From: Candidatus Accumulibacter proximus
GTDB taxonomy: Bacteria > Pseudomonadota > Gammaproteobacteria > Burkholderiales > Rhodocyclaceae
Reading direction: 5' to 3'
Length of the DNA stretch: 64,000 nucleotides
Assembly: GCA_016709675.1 (NCBI GenBank)
Contig: JADJMH010000001.1
Span: 803,671 to 867,670 of the forward strand
Positions 1-7,915 of this stretch are shown here, one piece after another; within the stretch, counting starts at the first letter, position 1; every line of letters begins with the position of its first letter. A program made the translations under genes and the position numbers. The notes below the pieces were generated by a model, which ran no database searches, was not told the origin of the DNA, and saw only the letters and a list, made by a program, of their open reading frames with translations.

Positions 1-598
1 GTTGAATCTGCTTGCGCGCAACGGCCGAGTCATCAGCAAAGAACACCGTCAATTCAGGATTGTCCAGCGGCTTGATATTGCGGTACACGATCTCGTCGTC
101 GTAGTTTGTCGTTTCCGAGAGAATTTTCTCCACATCCATCATCATCACCAGACGACCATCGGGCAATTCGGTGACCGCGGTCACCAGACCACCCATATCC
201 GCGAGCAGCATGGCTGGCGGCACCCGCATCTGACTCCAGTCGAGACGCAGAATGGTGTCCACCCCCTCGACCAGGAAACCCTGCGTATGGCCAGCGTATT
301 CGGTGACGATCATGATTGAACGTGGTGTGTCTGTGTCGACTCCCGCATAACGGGCGAGGTCAACGACAGGCACCAGAGCGCCCCGCAAGCTGACCATTCC
401 CTCGACCGAGGGAGGCATTTCCGGTGCTGCCGTGATCGGCGGCGTACGCATCACCTCGCGAACCTTGAACACATTGATGCCGAAGGTCTCACGCCTGCCG
501 GTGCGCGCATCAGTACCGAGCGAGAACAGGAGAATCTCCAGCTTGTTGGTCCCGGCCAGCTTGGTACGGGCATCAATGTTTCTCAGTAGATCCGACAT
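1..598 (-). CDS. cheV: Chemotaxis protein CheV (3' end beyond window)
   Basis: Couples chemoreceptors to the kinase CheA; the family consists of a CheW-like domain followed by a receiver domain. The reverse strand reads continuously from an ATG at 598 (preceded by a purine-rich AGGGAAAGAGGA) to the window edge without a stop. The protein opens MSDLLRNIDARTKLAGTNKL. A CheW fold is visible through the stretches INVFKVREVMRTP, PSVEGMVSLRGALVPVVDL and LPDGRLVMMMDVEKIL. The last visible residues, LTVFFADDSAVARKQI, are the start of a CheY-like receiver domain with its acidic pair. It lies 121 bases downstream of, and on the same strand as, a chemoreceptor gene, so the two probably work together. 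The receiver domain is cut off by the window edge. Confidence 0.93.
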   Translation of the reverse strand, partial: MSDLLRNIDARTKLAGTNKLEILLFSLGTDARTGRRETFGINVFKVREVMRTPPITAAPEMPPSVEGMVSLRGALVPVVDLARYAGVDTDTPRSIMIVTEYAGHTQGFLVEGVDTILRLDWSQMRVPPAMLLADMGGLVTAVTELPDGRLVMMMDVEKILSETTNYDDEIVYRNIKPLDNPELTVFFADDSAVARKQIQ

Positions 599-719
599 TC
601 CTCTTTCCCTCGCGCGAAGGCCATGGAGAGCTCTGGACGGCTGGCCGCTCTCATCTTAATCGAAACTGCGACGTCCCGGCTTTGATCGTCCACCGGCACA
701 CGAACAGGCCCGGACGGGG

Positions 720-2417
720 TCAGGTCGCGGTCCTGTAACCGATGCGGAAGCCACCCCAATGTCGCCCCTTGACGTAGATCGGCGCCGAGATGTCGTGCAT
801 GAGCTCACCCGTATCCCGGCGATAGGTCTGCAACAGAAAGGAGTGTTCATGATCCCCGCAGCGCTTGCCAACCGGGTCATCGAAGAGTCGTTTGGTGCGG
901 TTGTTCAAGAAATCGACCTTCTCATCTCCGGTCAGCGGCTGCGAGAATATCCGGTTGTGGGTCGGCACATACCCGTTGCGGTCGATGCAGATGGCGTAGA
1001 CGAGCCATTGGTGCTGGGCCAGCAAACCTTCCTGCAGCGGCGCCACGGATTGATCGGTGAAGTCGTCGAAGCGCGTCTTGAACTTTTGTGGCTTGGTGTT
1101 CGGAATCGGCTGATAGCGATCGTCAAACAGATCCCCGACGGCGATCCTGCCCGCGTCCACCGCCCGGTCGAAAACTTCGCCGACGGTCAGCGCCGCCTGC
1201 CTGACGATGGCCGGCATTCTGCCATGCGTGGCAACCGCCTGCTCGCCGGCCGGTCCAAGTTTGAAGACACTGCCGATCTCCTTGAGGTTCTCGGCCAGGC
1301 ATTCCACGTGATCGACTGCAAGCAGTGTGTCTGCGGTGACCGCGTTGTTTGTTTCGGCCATCTCCCGAATCTTGTGCACGTGCTCTGCGATGCTTTGTCC
1401 GGTACGACTCTGCTGGGCGACGGCCGCTGCGATAGCGTCAACTTTCTCCATCGTTTCACGCGCGCCACGGTTGATCCGCTCCAGCGACTGAGCAGCCTGC
1501 CGGGCAAGCTCGGCACCCTTGCGGGCCTGCCCGCTGCCCGCCTCGATACTGACAATCGCACTCTGCGTCTCGCCCTGGATTGCCGCGATCATCTGACTGA
1601 TTTCACCGGTCGCATGCGAGGTTCGTTCAGCCAGCTTGCGTACCTCGTCAGCGACGACGGCAAACCCACGTCCTTGGTCACCAGCCCGCGCCGCTTCGAT
1701 CGCCGCGTTGAGGGCCAGCAGATTGGTCTGATCGGCAATCTCGCGAATCGTCTGCACAATGCCGCTGATCGCCTTCGAACGCTCGCCCAGCGCGCACACC
1801 ACCTTCGCTGACTGGGTAACCGAGGCGGCAATCTGCTCCATCTCGGCCGAAGCACTGCGCACAATGGCCATTCCTTCGGTCGACAGGCTATTCGACGTCC
1901 CGGAAATTGCGGCTGTCTCGGTGGCATTCTGACTCACCTGGTTCAGGTTCTCGGTCAAAGCACCCATTTCGCCGACCGTTGCCAAGGCCGCGTCACGTTG
2001 CTGATTCGACCCCGAGGCCACACGATTGGCGTCGCCGATCAACTGTCGCGAGGCATTCCCGACCTCGATCGAGTTGAAAAGCAGCTTGCCGACAATGGTC
2101 GCGAAGCTTTCCATCAACCGATTGAAAGCACCGGCCACCGCCGCTACCTCGTCCTTCCCCTCAACGGCTGCTCGCCGGGTCAGATCGCCATCGGCGTACG
2201 TCCTAGCGATCACATTTCGCAGTGCCTCCAGGCGGCAAACCAGATGCCTCTCGACAAGCCAAGCCATCACGACGGCCACCAGCACCAGCGCACCCAAGGC
2301 CCCAAGCCAACCGTAGAGGCCCGCAGCGAATACGGTATTCGCCAGGTACCCAACCAACGCTGCGGCAGCTACCTGCAACAGCAGCGCGACACGAATTCTC
2401 CACGTCACTCCGCTCAT
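720..2417 (-). CDS. Methyl-accepting chemotaxis protein with C-terminal sensor-like domain
   Basis: Transmembrane chemoreceptor of 565 aa. Two adjacent hydrophobic helices (about residues 8-30 and 33-53) leave almost no periplasmic loop. They are followed by a HAMP region (about 54-108) and a long coiled-coil signalling domain. The conserved hairpin tip is present (IREIADQTNLLALNAAIEAA, then GRGFAVVADEVRKLAERT, about residues 220-265). The C-terminal 150 residues after the coiled coil contain a globular segment with FDDFTDQ, PTHNRIFSQPLTGD, LLQTYRRDTGEL and ISAPIYVKGRHWGGFRIGY. This is a cytoplasmic sensor-like tail that some Rhodospirillales and Rhodocyclales receptors carry. The start has a strong GAGGGGG ribosome site. 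Its ligand is unknown. Confidence 0.92.
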   Translation of the reverse strand: MSGVTWRIRVALLLQVAAAALVGYLANTVFAAGLYGWLGALGALVLVAVVMAWLVERHLVCRLEALRNVIARTYADGDLTRRAAVEGKDEVAAVAGAFNRLMESFATIVGKLLFNSIEVGNASRQLIGDANRVASGSNQQRDAALATVGEMGALTENLNQVSQNATETAAISGTSNSLSTEGMAIVRSASAEMEQIAASVTQSAKVVCALGERSKAISGIVQTIREIADQTNLLALNAAIEAARAGDQGRGFAVVADEVRKLAERTSHATGEISQMIAAIQGETQSAIVSIEAGSGQARKGAELARQAAQSLERINRGARETMEKVDAIAAAVAQQSRTGQSIAEHVHKIREMAETNNAVTADTLLAVDHVECLAENLKEIGSVFKLGPAGEQAVATHGRMPAIVRQAALTVGEVFDRAVDAGRIAVGDLFDDRYQPIPNTKPQKFKTRFDDFTDQSVAPLQEGLLAQHQWLVYAICIDRNGYVPTHNRIFSQPLTGDEKVDFLNNRTKRLFDDPVGKRCGDHEHSFLLQTYRRDTGELMHDISAPIYVKGRHWGGFRIGYRTAT

Positions 2418-2501
2418 CCCGTCCCCCTCATTATTATTGTCTCATCTCGATTGATCCTTCAACGGCCAAAACTGCCTCGGCTTTAGGTGAACCACCTCTG
2501 A

Positions 2502-3650
2502 TTACTCGGCCAGCGGCTCGTAGATCGCCACCGGCATCGTGCGACCGCGTACCGTCACTTCGTCCAGTTGCCGGCAACGCCAATCGCCGAGTGCCTGACG
2601 CGTCGCGTCGCCGATGATTACGCCAGCACCGTATTGTGCCGACAGCCCCTCAAAGCGGGACGCCAGGTTGACCGCATCGCCGAGCACGGTGTACGCCCGC
2701 CGATGGCGCGACCCCATGTCGCCGACGACCATGGTGCCGGTGTTGATGCCGATGCCAATTCGCAGCGACGGCCAACCGCGCGCGGCAAAGCGCTGGTTGA
2801 CGGCGCCCAGGGTGGCCTGCATCGCGAGGCCGGCGGCGACCGCATGCCGGGCATGCTGCGGATCGGCCAGCGGCGCGCCCCAGAAAGCCACAAGAGCATC
2901 ACCGATGTACTTGTCAAGCGTACCCCGATGGGCGCGGATGACATCAGTCATGGCCGAAAAATACTCGTTGATCAGCTGCGCGAGTTCGTCGGGCGGCATC
3001 TGCTCGGCAAATGTCGTAAACCCGCGCACATCGGCAAAAAGCACCGTCAACTCGGCACTGCGGCCTTGCATGCTGTAGCGGGCCGGATCGCGGCTCATCT
3101 CCTCGACCAGTTCAGGCGGAACGTATTGGCCAAACAACTCCGCCAGGCGGCGCCTGGCACGAAATTCGAGATAAGCGCCGAAGAACAGATGCAGGGCCAG
3201 CATTGCCGCCACCAAGACGAGACCGCTCGCCATCGGCAATACCAGGTGGGCGACAGCCCAGGCAACGAGGTTGAGGCTTGTCACCAGCATCAGCGCCAAC
3301 AGCGCCAAAGCGACCGCCCCGTGCGGCGAAACTCGGGGAAAGCCCAGCAGCAGGCCGATGCCGACGATCAACACCAGGCCGGCCTCCAGTACCGGGGCCT
3401 CAGCCGGCGAATGCGGCATGCTGCCGTCGAGCAGACCGGCCAGCAGGTTGGCATGTACCTCGACCCCCGGGAAGGCCTCGCCAACCGGCGTCACGCGCAG
3501 GTCGAGCAGACCCGGTGCGGTCGTGCCCAGCAGGACGACGCGGCCACGCAGACTGTCAGCGGGCAAGCGCCCAGCCAGCACATCAGCCGCCGAATGGTAA
3601 CGAAAGCACCCGCGGCGCTCCGGAAGGGCAGCAGCACAGCCCCTGCTGAT
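2502..3650 (-). CDS. Adenylate/guanylate cyclase, C-terminal half of a frameshifted CHASE2-cyclase
   Basis: Class III nucleotide cyclase half of one gene split by indels. Reading this frame from about 3650, the end of a CHASE2 domain (YHSAADVLAGRLP, then LRGRVVLLGTTAPGLLDLR) is followed by three hydrophobic helices and a catalytic domain. Cyclase signatures include ELTVLFADVRGFTTFAEQ with the metal-binding aspartate, LINEYFSAMTDVI, LDKYIGDALVAFWGAP with the second aspartate, and GIGINTGTMVVGDMGS. The frame changes twice near 3605-3640, each consistent with one missing base, relative to the upstream half at 3583-4581. Product would be cAMP or cGMP; the substrate is not decided here. A sequencing error is more likely than true inactivation because both halves are otherwise intact. 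Confidence 0.9.
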   Translation of the reverse strand: MSRGCAAALPERRGCFRYHSAADVLAGRLPADSLRGRVVLLGTTAPGLLDLRVTPVGEAFPGVEVHANLLAGLLDGSMPHSPAEAPVLEAGLVLIVGIGLLLGFPRVSPHGAVALALLALMLVTSLNLVAWAVAHLVLPMASGLVLVAAMLALHLFFGAYLEFRARRRLAELFGQYVPPELVEEMSRDPARYSMQGRSAELTVLFADVRGFTTFAEQMPPDELAQLINEYFSAMTDVIRAHRGTLDKYIGDALVAFWGAPLADPQHARHAVAAGLAMQATLGAVNQRFAARGWPSLRIGIGINTGTMVVGDMGSRHRRAYTVLGDAVNLASRFEGLSAQYGAGVIIGDATRQALGDWRCRQLDEVTVRGRTMPVAIYEPLAE

Positions 3651-4581
3651 CGACCGCAATACGCAGCACGCCGCGCGCGGTCGGCAGTTCGATCGCCTCA
3701 AGTGCTCCCATGCCCGACTGCCAGCGAGCCCGGTCGGCGAAACGCAGTTGCAATCCATGATTACCCAGCAGCAGTTGCGCCATGACCAGCGACAGCGCCG
3801 CGTAAACTTCGCCATCATGCGCCGCCAGCAGAAAAGCACGCCGCGTCACTCCGTCGGAATCAAGCGGCGCACTGAGAAATCCGGCAGCGGTGGCGGCCTG
3901 CTGCAGAATCGCCAGGTTGCCCCCGTAGCCGGCCCATTGGGTAAGGCTTCGAGCCTGCGCAGCGAGCGCAGGTTCAATCGCGACCGGTGGCGGCAGTTGT
4001 CCACTACGCGCGGCGCCGGCGCCAGTCGATAGATGGAAACCCAGAATCACCGGATAGCGGCGCATGACCATCGCCAGACGGCGGTCGTAATCAAGCGCCG
4101 GTCGCAACGCCTGCAACGCCAACTGAAAGCCGGCATTCTGGCCCAGGGATCCGCGCGCCAAGACATCCAGCGTAGATAGCCCGGAACTCTCGTCGGCTTC
4201 GGCCAGAATGACGTCGAGGCCAAGCAGCAGCGCGCCGTATTGGCCACAAATACTGTCGACCAGGTCGGCCAGCCGCAACCGATTCCATGGCCAGCGGCCC
4301 AGTTCCGCCAGCGAACGCTCGTCAATATCGATGATGACGATGCGTTCGTCGACTTCTCCGCGCGCCAGCAACCGAACACGGAAGTCGTAAAGCAGCGCGT
4401 CCAGTCGCCGCAGTGGCACGATTTCCATGTAATCCAGGCTGTGCGCAAGCAGTACACCGAGCAGCGCCACGCCCAACCACTGTCGGAGACTGCCTGGCGC
4501 CAGCCAGCGCCCAAACGTTGCAGAAAACCTAACGAAGCTTGACTTCAACACGGCGGTTAAGCGGTTCTGCGACCTCGTCAC
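3583..4581 (-). CDS. CHASE2 sensor domain, N-terminal half of the frameshifted cyclase
   Basis: N-terminal half of the same CHASE2-cyclase. One transmembrane helix (about residues 33-50) leads into the periplasmic CHASE2 sensor domain, seen as LRRLDALLYDFRVRLLAR, IVIIDIDERSLAELGRWPW and a long conserved region to about residue 320. The frame then runs into a stop at 3583, while the sensible continuation (LLPFR.. then YHSAADVL) appears in the other two frames. The listed start overlaps the preceding OmpA-like gene by 53 bases; a GTG at 4551 would shorten the overlap to 23. FecR, an OmpA lipoprotein and a CHASE2-cyclase in a row is a recurrent proteobacterial operon type, suggesting an envelope-stress or surface-sensing second-messenger module. 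Confidence 0.88.
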   Translation of the reverse strand: MTRSQNRLTAVLKSSFVRFSATFGRWLAPGSLRQWLGVALLGVLLAHSLDYMEIVPLRRLDALLYDFRVRLLARGEVDERIVIIDIDERSLAELGRWPWNRLRLADLVDSICGQYGALLLGLDVILAEADESSGLSTLDVLARGSLGQNAGFQLALQALRPALDYDRRLAMVMRRYPVILGFHLSTGAGAARSGQLPPPVAIEPALAAQARSLTQWAGYGGNLAILQQAATAAGFLSAPLDSDGVTRRAFLLAAHDGEVYAALSLVMAQLLLGNHGLQLRFADRARWQSGMGALEAIELPTARGVLRIAVDQQGLCCCPSGAPRVLSLPFGG

Positions 4582-5119
4582 CGGTGATCACGGCCGGATC
4601 GAGTTCGCCCCGGCCAACCACGCTGATCGCCTCCCGGGGAACGCCAGCACTGACCAACAACTCGCGCACCGCCGCTGCCCGCCGCAGCGACAACCGCATG
4701 TTGTCGGCAGCACTGCCCATTCGGTCAGTGTGCCCAATCACCACCGCCTCGCCGGCCGGAAAGTTGGCCAGAGCGGCGACAATGTTTGCCAGCATGGCCT
4801 GGGAGTCAGGCCGCAGCACGTCTTTCCCGGGCTTGAAATGAACCACGAAAATTCGTGGCCGCAACGGTTGCATGGCCAGCAGCCGGCCATAGGCGTCGTG
4901 CACCATGCCCGGGCTGGTCTTCTGCCGGGTCAACTGGCTGCCGGCGACATCGACCCCGGTGTAGGGCTCGGAGAGCACGACCTCGCCGGCGGCGGCAGTG
5001 ATTGACAGCGCGCCGCTACGGCCATCCGGCCCCGGCAGCAAGACCACACGGTCGGAGATCTGCGCGCAGGCGGCAAGGCTCAGCGCAAGGACGCACAGCA
5101 ACCCGTCAGTAGGTCTCAC
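4529..5119 (-). CDS. OmpA-family peptidoglycan-binding lipoprotein
   Basis: Outer-membrane lipoprotein of 196 aa. The N-terminus has a signal peptide with a lipobox (SLAAC, cysteine 18). The C-terminal 100 residues form an OmpA-like domain: VHFKPGKDVLRPDSQAML, VVIGHTDRMGSAADNMRLSL with the peptidoglycan-contacting Asp and Arg, and a final NRRVEVKLR. It starts with GTG overlapping the FecR stop in a GTGA arrangement, so translation is probably coupled. It overlaps the CHASE2-cyclase start downstream. The likely role is anchoring the envelope end of the FecR/CHASE2 module to the cell wall. Confidence 0.9.
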   Translation of the reverse strand: MRPTDGLLCVLALSLAACAQISDRVVLLPGPDGRSGALSITAAAGEVVLSEPYTGVDVAGSQLTRQKTSPGMVHDAYGRLLAMQPLRPRIFVVHFKPGKDVLRPDSQAMLANIVAALANFPAGEAVVIGHTDRMGSAADNMRLSLRRAAAVRELLVSAGVPREAISVVGRGELDPAVITGDEVAEPLNRRVEVKLR

Positions 5120-5572
5120 TCGCCTTCTCCGCGCGCTTCGACGATGAACTCGGTGCCACGGACACCCAGCACCACGGTTGGTGTCTGAAAACGCACGTTT
5201 TGTGGTGCCTGCTTGCCAATAAGACCGGTCACCACGCTCAGCGTGCCCTTGACCAGCGTGGTCAGCAAGTTTCCCTCCTGAGTCGCGGGATTGAACCGGA
5301 ACTCGTTGATCAGCAGGGTACTGCGAGGCCCGGCGGTGAGCAACGTGTCATCAAACAGAGTGATACCCACCGAGCCATCGGCCCCAGTGCTAATCCGGTC
5401 CCCGACATACACGGTTGCACCCACCGGTAGCGACAGAACGTGCCCGGCGCGATCGATCGTCACGCCTCCTTCAGCGCGCTTGACTTTTCCGGCCGGTGCC
5501 CCGGCCTCAGCGGCAATGCCGACGGCGACGGGCCAGACAAAGCCCCAGCGTCAGTGCAAGATTTTTCATCAT
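5116..5572 (-). CDS. FecR-domain protein (frameshift in signal peptide)
   Basis: Small exported FecR-domain protein. The conserved part from about 5510 onward reads GKVKRAEGGVTIDRAGHVL, VGDRISTGADGSVGITLFDD, an LLTTLVKGTLSVVTGLIGK segment and VVLGVRGTEFIVEA, all typical of FecR domains. The signal peptide start (MMKNLALTLGLCLA) is in a different frame at 5572, with an AGGAG site upstream. One extra or missing C near 5525-5530 separates it from the VAVGIAAEAGAPAG continuation. The shortest uninterrupted reading begins at 5463. First gene of the FecR-OmpA-CHASE2 operon. The indel is probably a sequence error. Confidence 0.85.
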
Positions 5573-5922
5573 CACCGCCACCACTCCTGGCTTACAAGAC
5601 GGACGGGTTCGCACCCAGCTGACCGCCAGCCCCCTCTGCGGTCTCTCAGGAACTGCCACGCGCGCCAGGGCCCTCGCACCCGCCCTGGCTCAGCAGCGCG
5701 ATAAGGCAAGGTCAGAAGCACTTCCTGCAAGGCCTTCCATCGCTCGGCGGTTGGTCAGATTTCCCAACTGCGCGTTGTTGCCCAAGAGCGACAATGTAAC
5801 CTGAGTCACGGCGCAGCGGCAATTCAATTTGCTGCCCACCTCTGACCGCCGATGAATCGACCGTCTTGAGTTTTGCCGCCCTATTCTGCATAGTTCGCGC
5901 TCTATTCAGCCAGCCGACACCG
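5573..5922. other. Intergenic region between divergent fecR and tex
   Basis: About 350 bases separate the leftward FecR operon from the rightward tex gene, and promoters for both must lie here. Short open frames are present on both strands but none has a convincing protein pattern. I see no clear sigma-70 hexamer pair, operator repeat or RNA structure. Confidence 0.5.
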
Positions 5923-7915
5923 ATGCCGCCACCGCCCGCACACGAAGCCGCACGCGCCATTGCCTAGAAAATCGCCGAGGAGATCGGCTGCCGCCCGCAG
6001 CAGGTGCTTGCTACCGCCAGCCTGCTCGACGAAGGGGCAACCGTACCGTTCGTCGCCCGCTACCGCAAGGAGGTTACCGGCGGTCTCGACGACATCCAGT
6101 TGCGCCTGCTCGACGAGCGCCTGACTTACTTGCGCGAGCTGGAAGAGCGGCGGCGCAGCATCCTCGCCTCGATCGAGGAACAAGGCAAGCTGACGCCCGA
6201 ACTGGCCGCCGGCATCCACGCCGCCGACACCAAGCAGCGCCTCGAAGACCTTTACCTGCCCTACAAGCCGAAACGGCGCAGCAAGGCACAAATCGGGGCT
6301 TCGCCGACCTCAAGAGCGTGCTCGACGGCGCCCGCCAGATCCTGATGGAGCAGTTCTCCGAAGACGCCGAGCTGCTGGCCGAGCTGCGTGCCTACCTGGA
6401 AACGCACGGCTGCGTGAAATCAACGGTCATCCCAGGCAAGGAAAGCGAAGCCGGCAAGTTCCAGGACTACTTTGCCTACTCGGAGGCAATCCTCGCGATT
6501 CCCTCGCATCGTGCCCTGGCACTCTTCCGCGGCCGCAACGAGGGCCTGCTGCAACTGGCGCTGGTTCTCGACAGCGCGCCGGACGACAAGGCGGGCACTC
6601 CCCACCCCTGCGAGGCACGCATCGCGCGGCGCTTCGGCATCGTCGACCAGGGCCGGCCGGCCGACAGATGGCTCGCCGAGACAGTGCGCTGGAGCTGGCG
6701 AATCAAGGTATCGTTGCACCTTGAGCTGGAACTGATGAGCGCGCTGCGAGAGCGTGCGGAGGCCGAGGCGATCCGCGTTTTCGGCGCCAACCTGCACGAC
6801 CTGCTGCTCGCCGCACCCGCCGGCAAGCATGCCACCATCGGTCTCGACCCCGGCCTGCGCACCGGCGTCAAGGTCGCCGTCGTCGATGCCACCGGCAAGC
6901 TGCTCGACACCGCCACGATCTACCCGCACGAACCGCGCCGGGACTGGGACGGCTCGCTGCATACCCTGGCCCTGTTGGCGCGCCGGCACCAGGTCGACCT
7001 GATCAGCATCGGCAACGGCACGGCATCGCGCGAAACCGATCGCCTGGCCGCTGATCTGATCCGCCAGCAGCCCGACCTGCGGCTAAGCAAAGTCGTCGTT
7101 TCCGAAGCCGGCGCCTCGGTCTATTCGGCCTCGGAATACGCCTCCCGGGAATTCCCGGAACTCGACGTCAGCCTGCGCGGTGCGGTGTCGATCGCCCGGG
7201 CATGGCGCCTTCCGCAATCGGCAGGCACTCAGGGAAGTGCCGCGCCTCGGTGAAAAGACTTTCGAACTCGCGGCTGGCTTCCTGCGCATCAACGACAGCG
7301 ACAATCCGCTCGACCGCTCGGCCGTGCACCCCGAAGCCTACCCGCTCGTCGAACGTATTCTCGCCGATCTCAGGAAGGGAATTCGCGAGCTGATCGGCGA
7401 TTCGCGAATCCTCAAGGCGCTGACGCCGGAAAAATTCATCGACGACAAGTTCGGCCTGCCGACCGTTCGCGACATCCTCAAGGAACTCGAAAAACCGGGC
7501 CGCGATCCGCGCCCGGAGTTCAGGACCGCCGCCTTCCGTGAAGGCGTCGAGTCCGTCAAGGATCTGCAACCGGGGATGATTCTCGAAGGCGTGGTCACCA
7601 ACGTCGCCAACTTCGGCGCCTTTGTCGACATCGGCGTGCACCAGGACGGGCTGGTGCACATCTCGGCGATCGCCGACCGCTTTGTCAAGGACCCGCGCAC
7701 GGTCGTCAAGGCTGGCGACGTGGTCAAGGTCAAGGTGCTCGAAGTTGACCTGCCGCGCCAGCGCATTGCGCTCAGCATGCGACTCGCCGACGAGTTGCCG
7801 AGCGCCCCGAAGATGGCTGCCGCACCCGGCCTCGGCCCGCGCCCGGCAACGCCAGCAGAGCCAGCCAGAGTCGACCAGCGCCATGGCCAGCGCCTTTGCC
7901 CGCCTGAAGCGCTGA
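5923..7915 (+). pseudogene. tex: Tex-family RNA-binding transcription accessory protein, disrupted
   Basis: Tex is a cytoplasmic nucleic-acid-binding protein (helix-turn-helix, YqgF-like, helix-hairpin-helix and S1 domains), usually about 770 aa. Here the gene has several faults. An in-frame TAG at 5965 stands where relatives have Gln or Arg before KIAEEIG. About 30-40 codons are missing between KPKRRSKAQIG (near 6295) and FADLKSVLDGARQ. Some 85 codons are missing between LRGAVSIAR (7198) and GAFRNRQALREVPRLG. A late frameshift near 7860 precedes the normal-looking end AMASAFARLKR. The recognisable parts are LLDEGATVPFVARYRKE, the YqgF-type GLDPGLRTGVKVAVVD, FELAAGFLRI and the S1 domain GMILEGVVTNVANFGAFVDI. 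The 3' part is duplicated at 11138-11851. Confidence 0.88.

Noticed and set aside
759..1811. A 350-codon plus-strand frame opposite the chemoreceptor
   Set aside because: The minus strand has the complete chemoreceptor hairpin and start site; high GC produces long antisense frames here.
5712..5960. A minus-strand open frame upstream of tex
   Set aside because: No recognisable protein pattern and it overlaps the tex start; probably chance.
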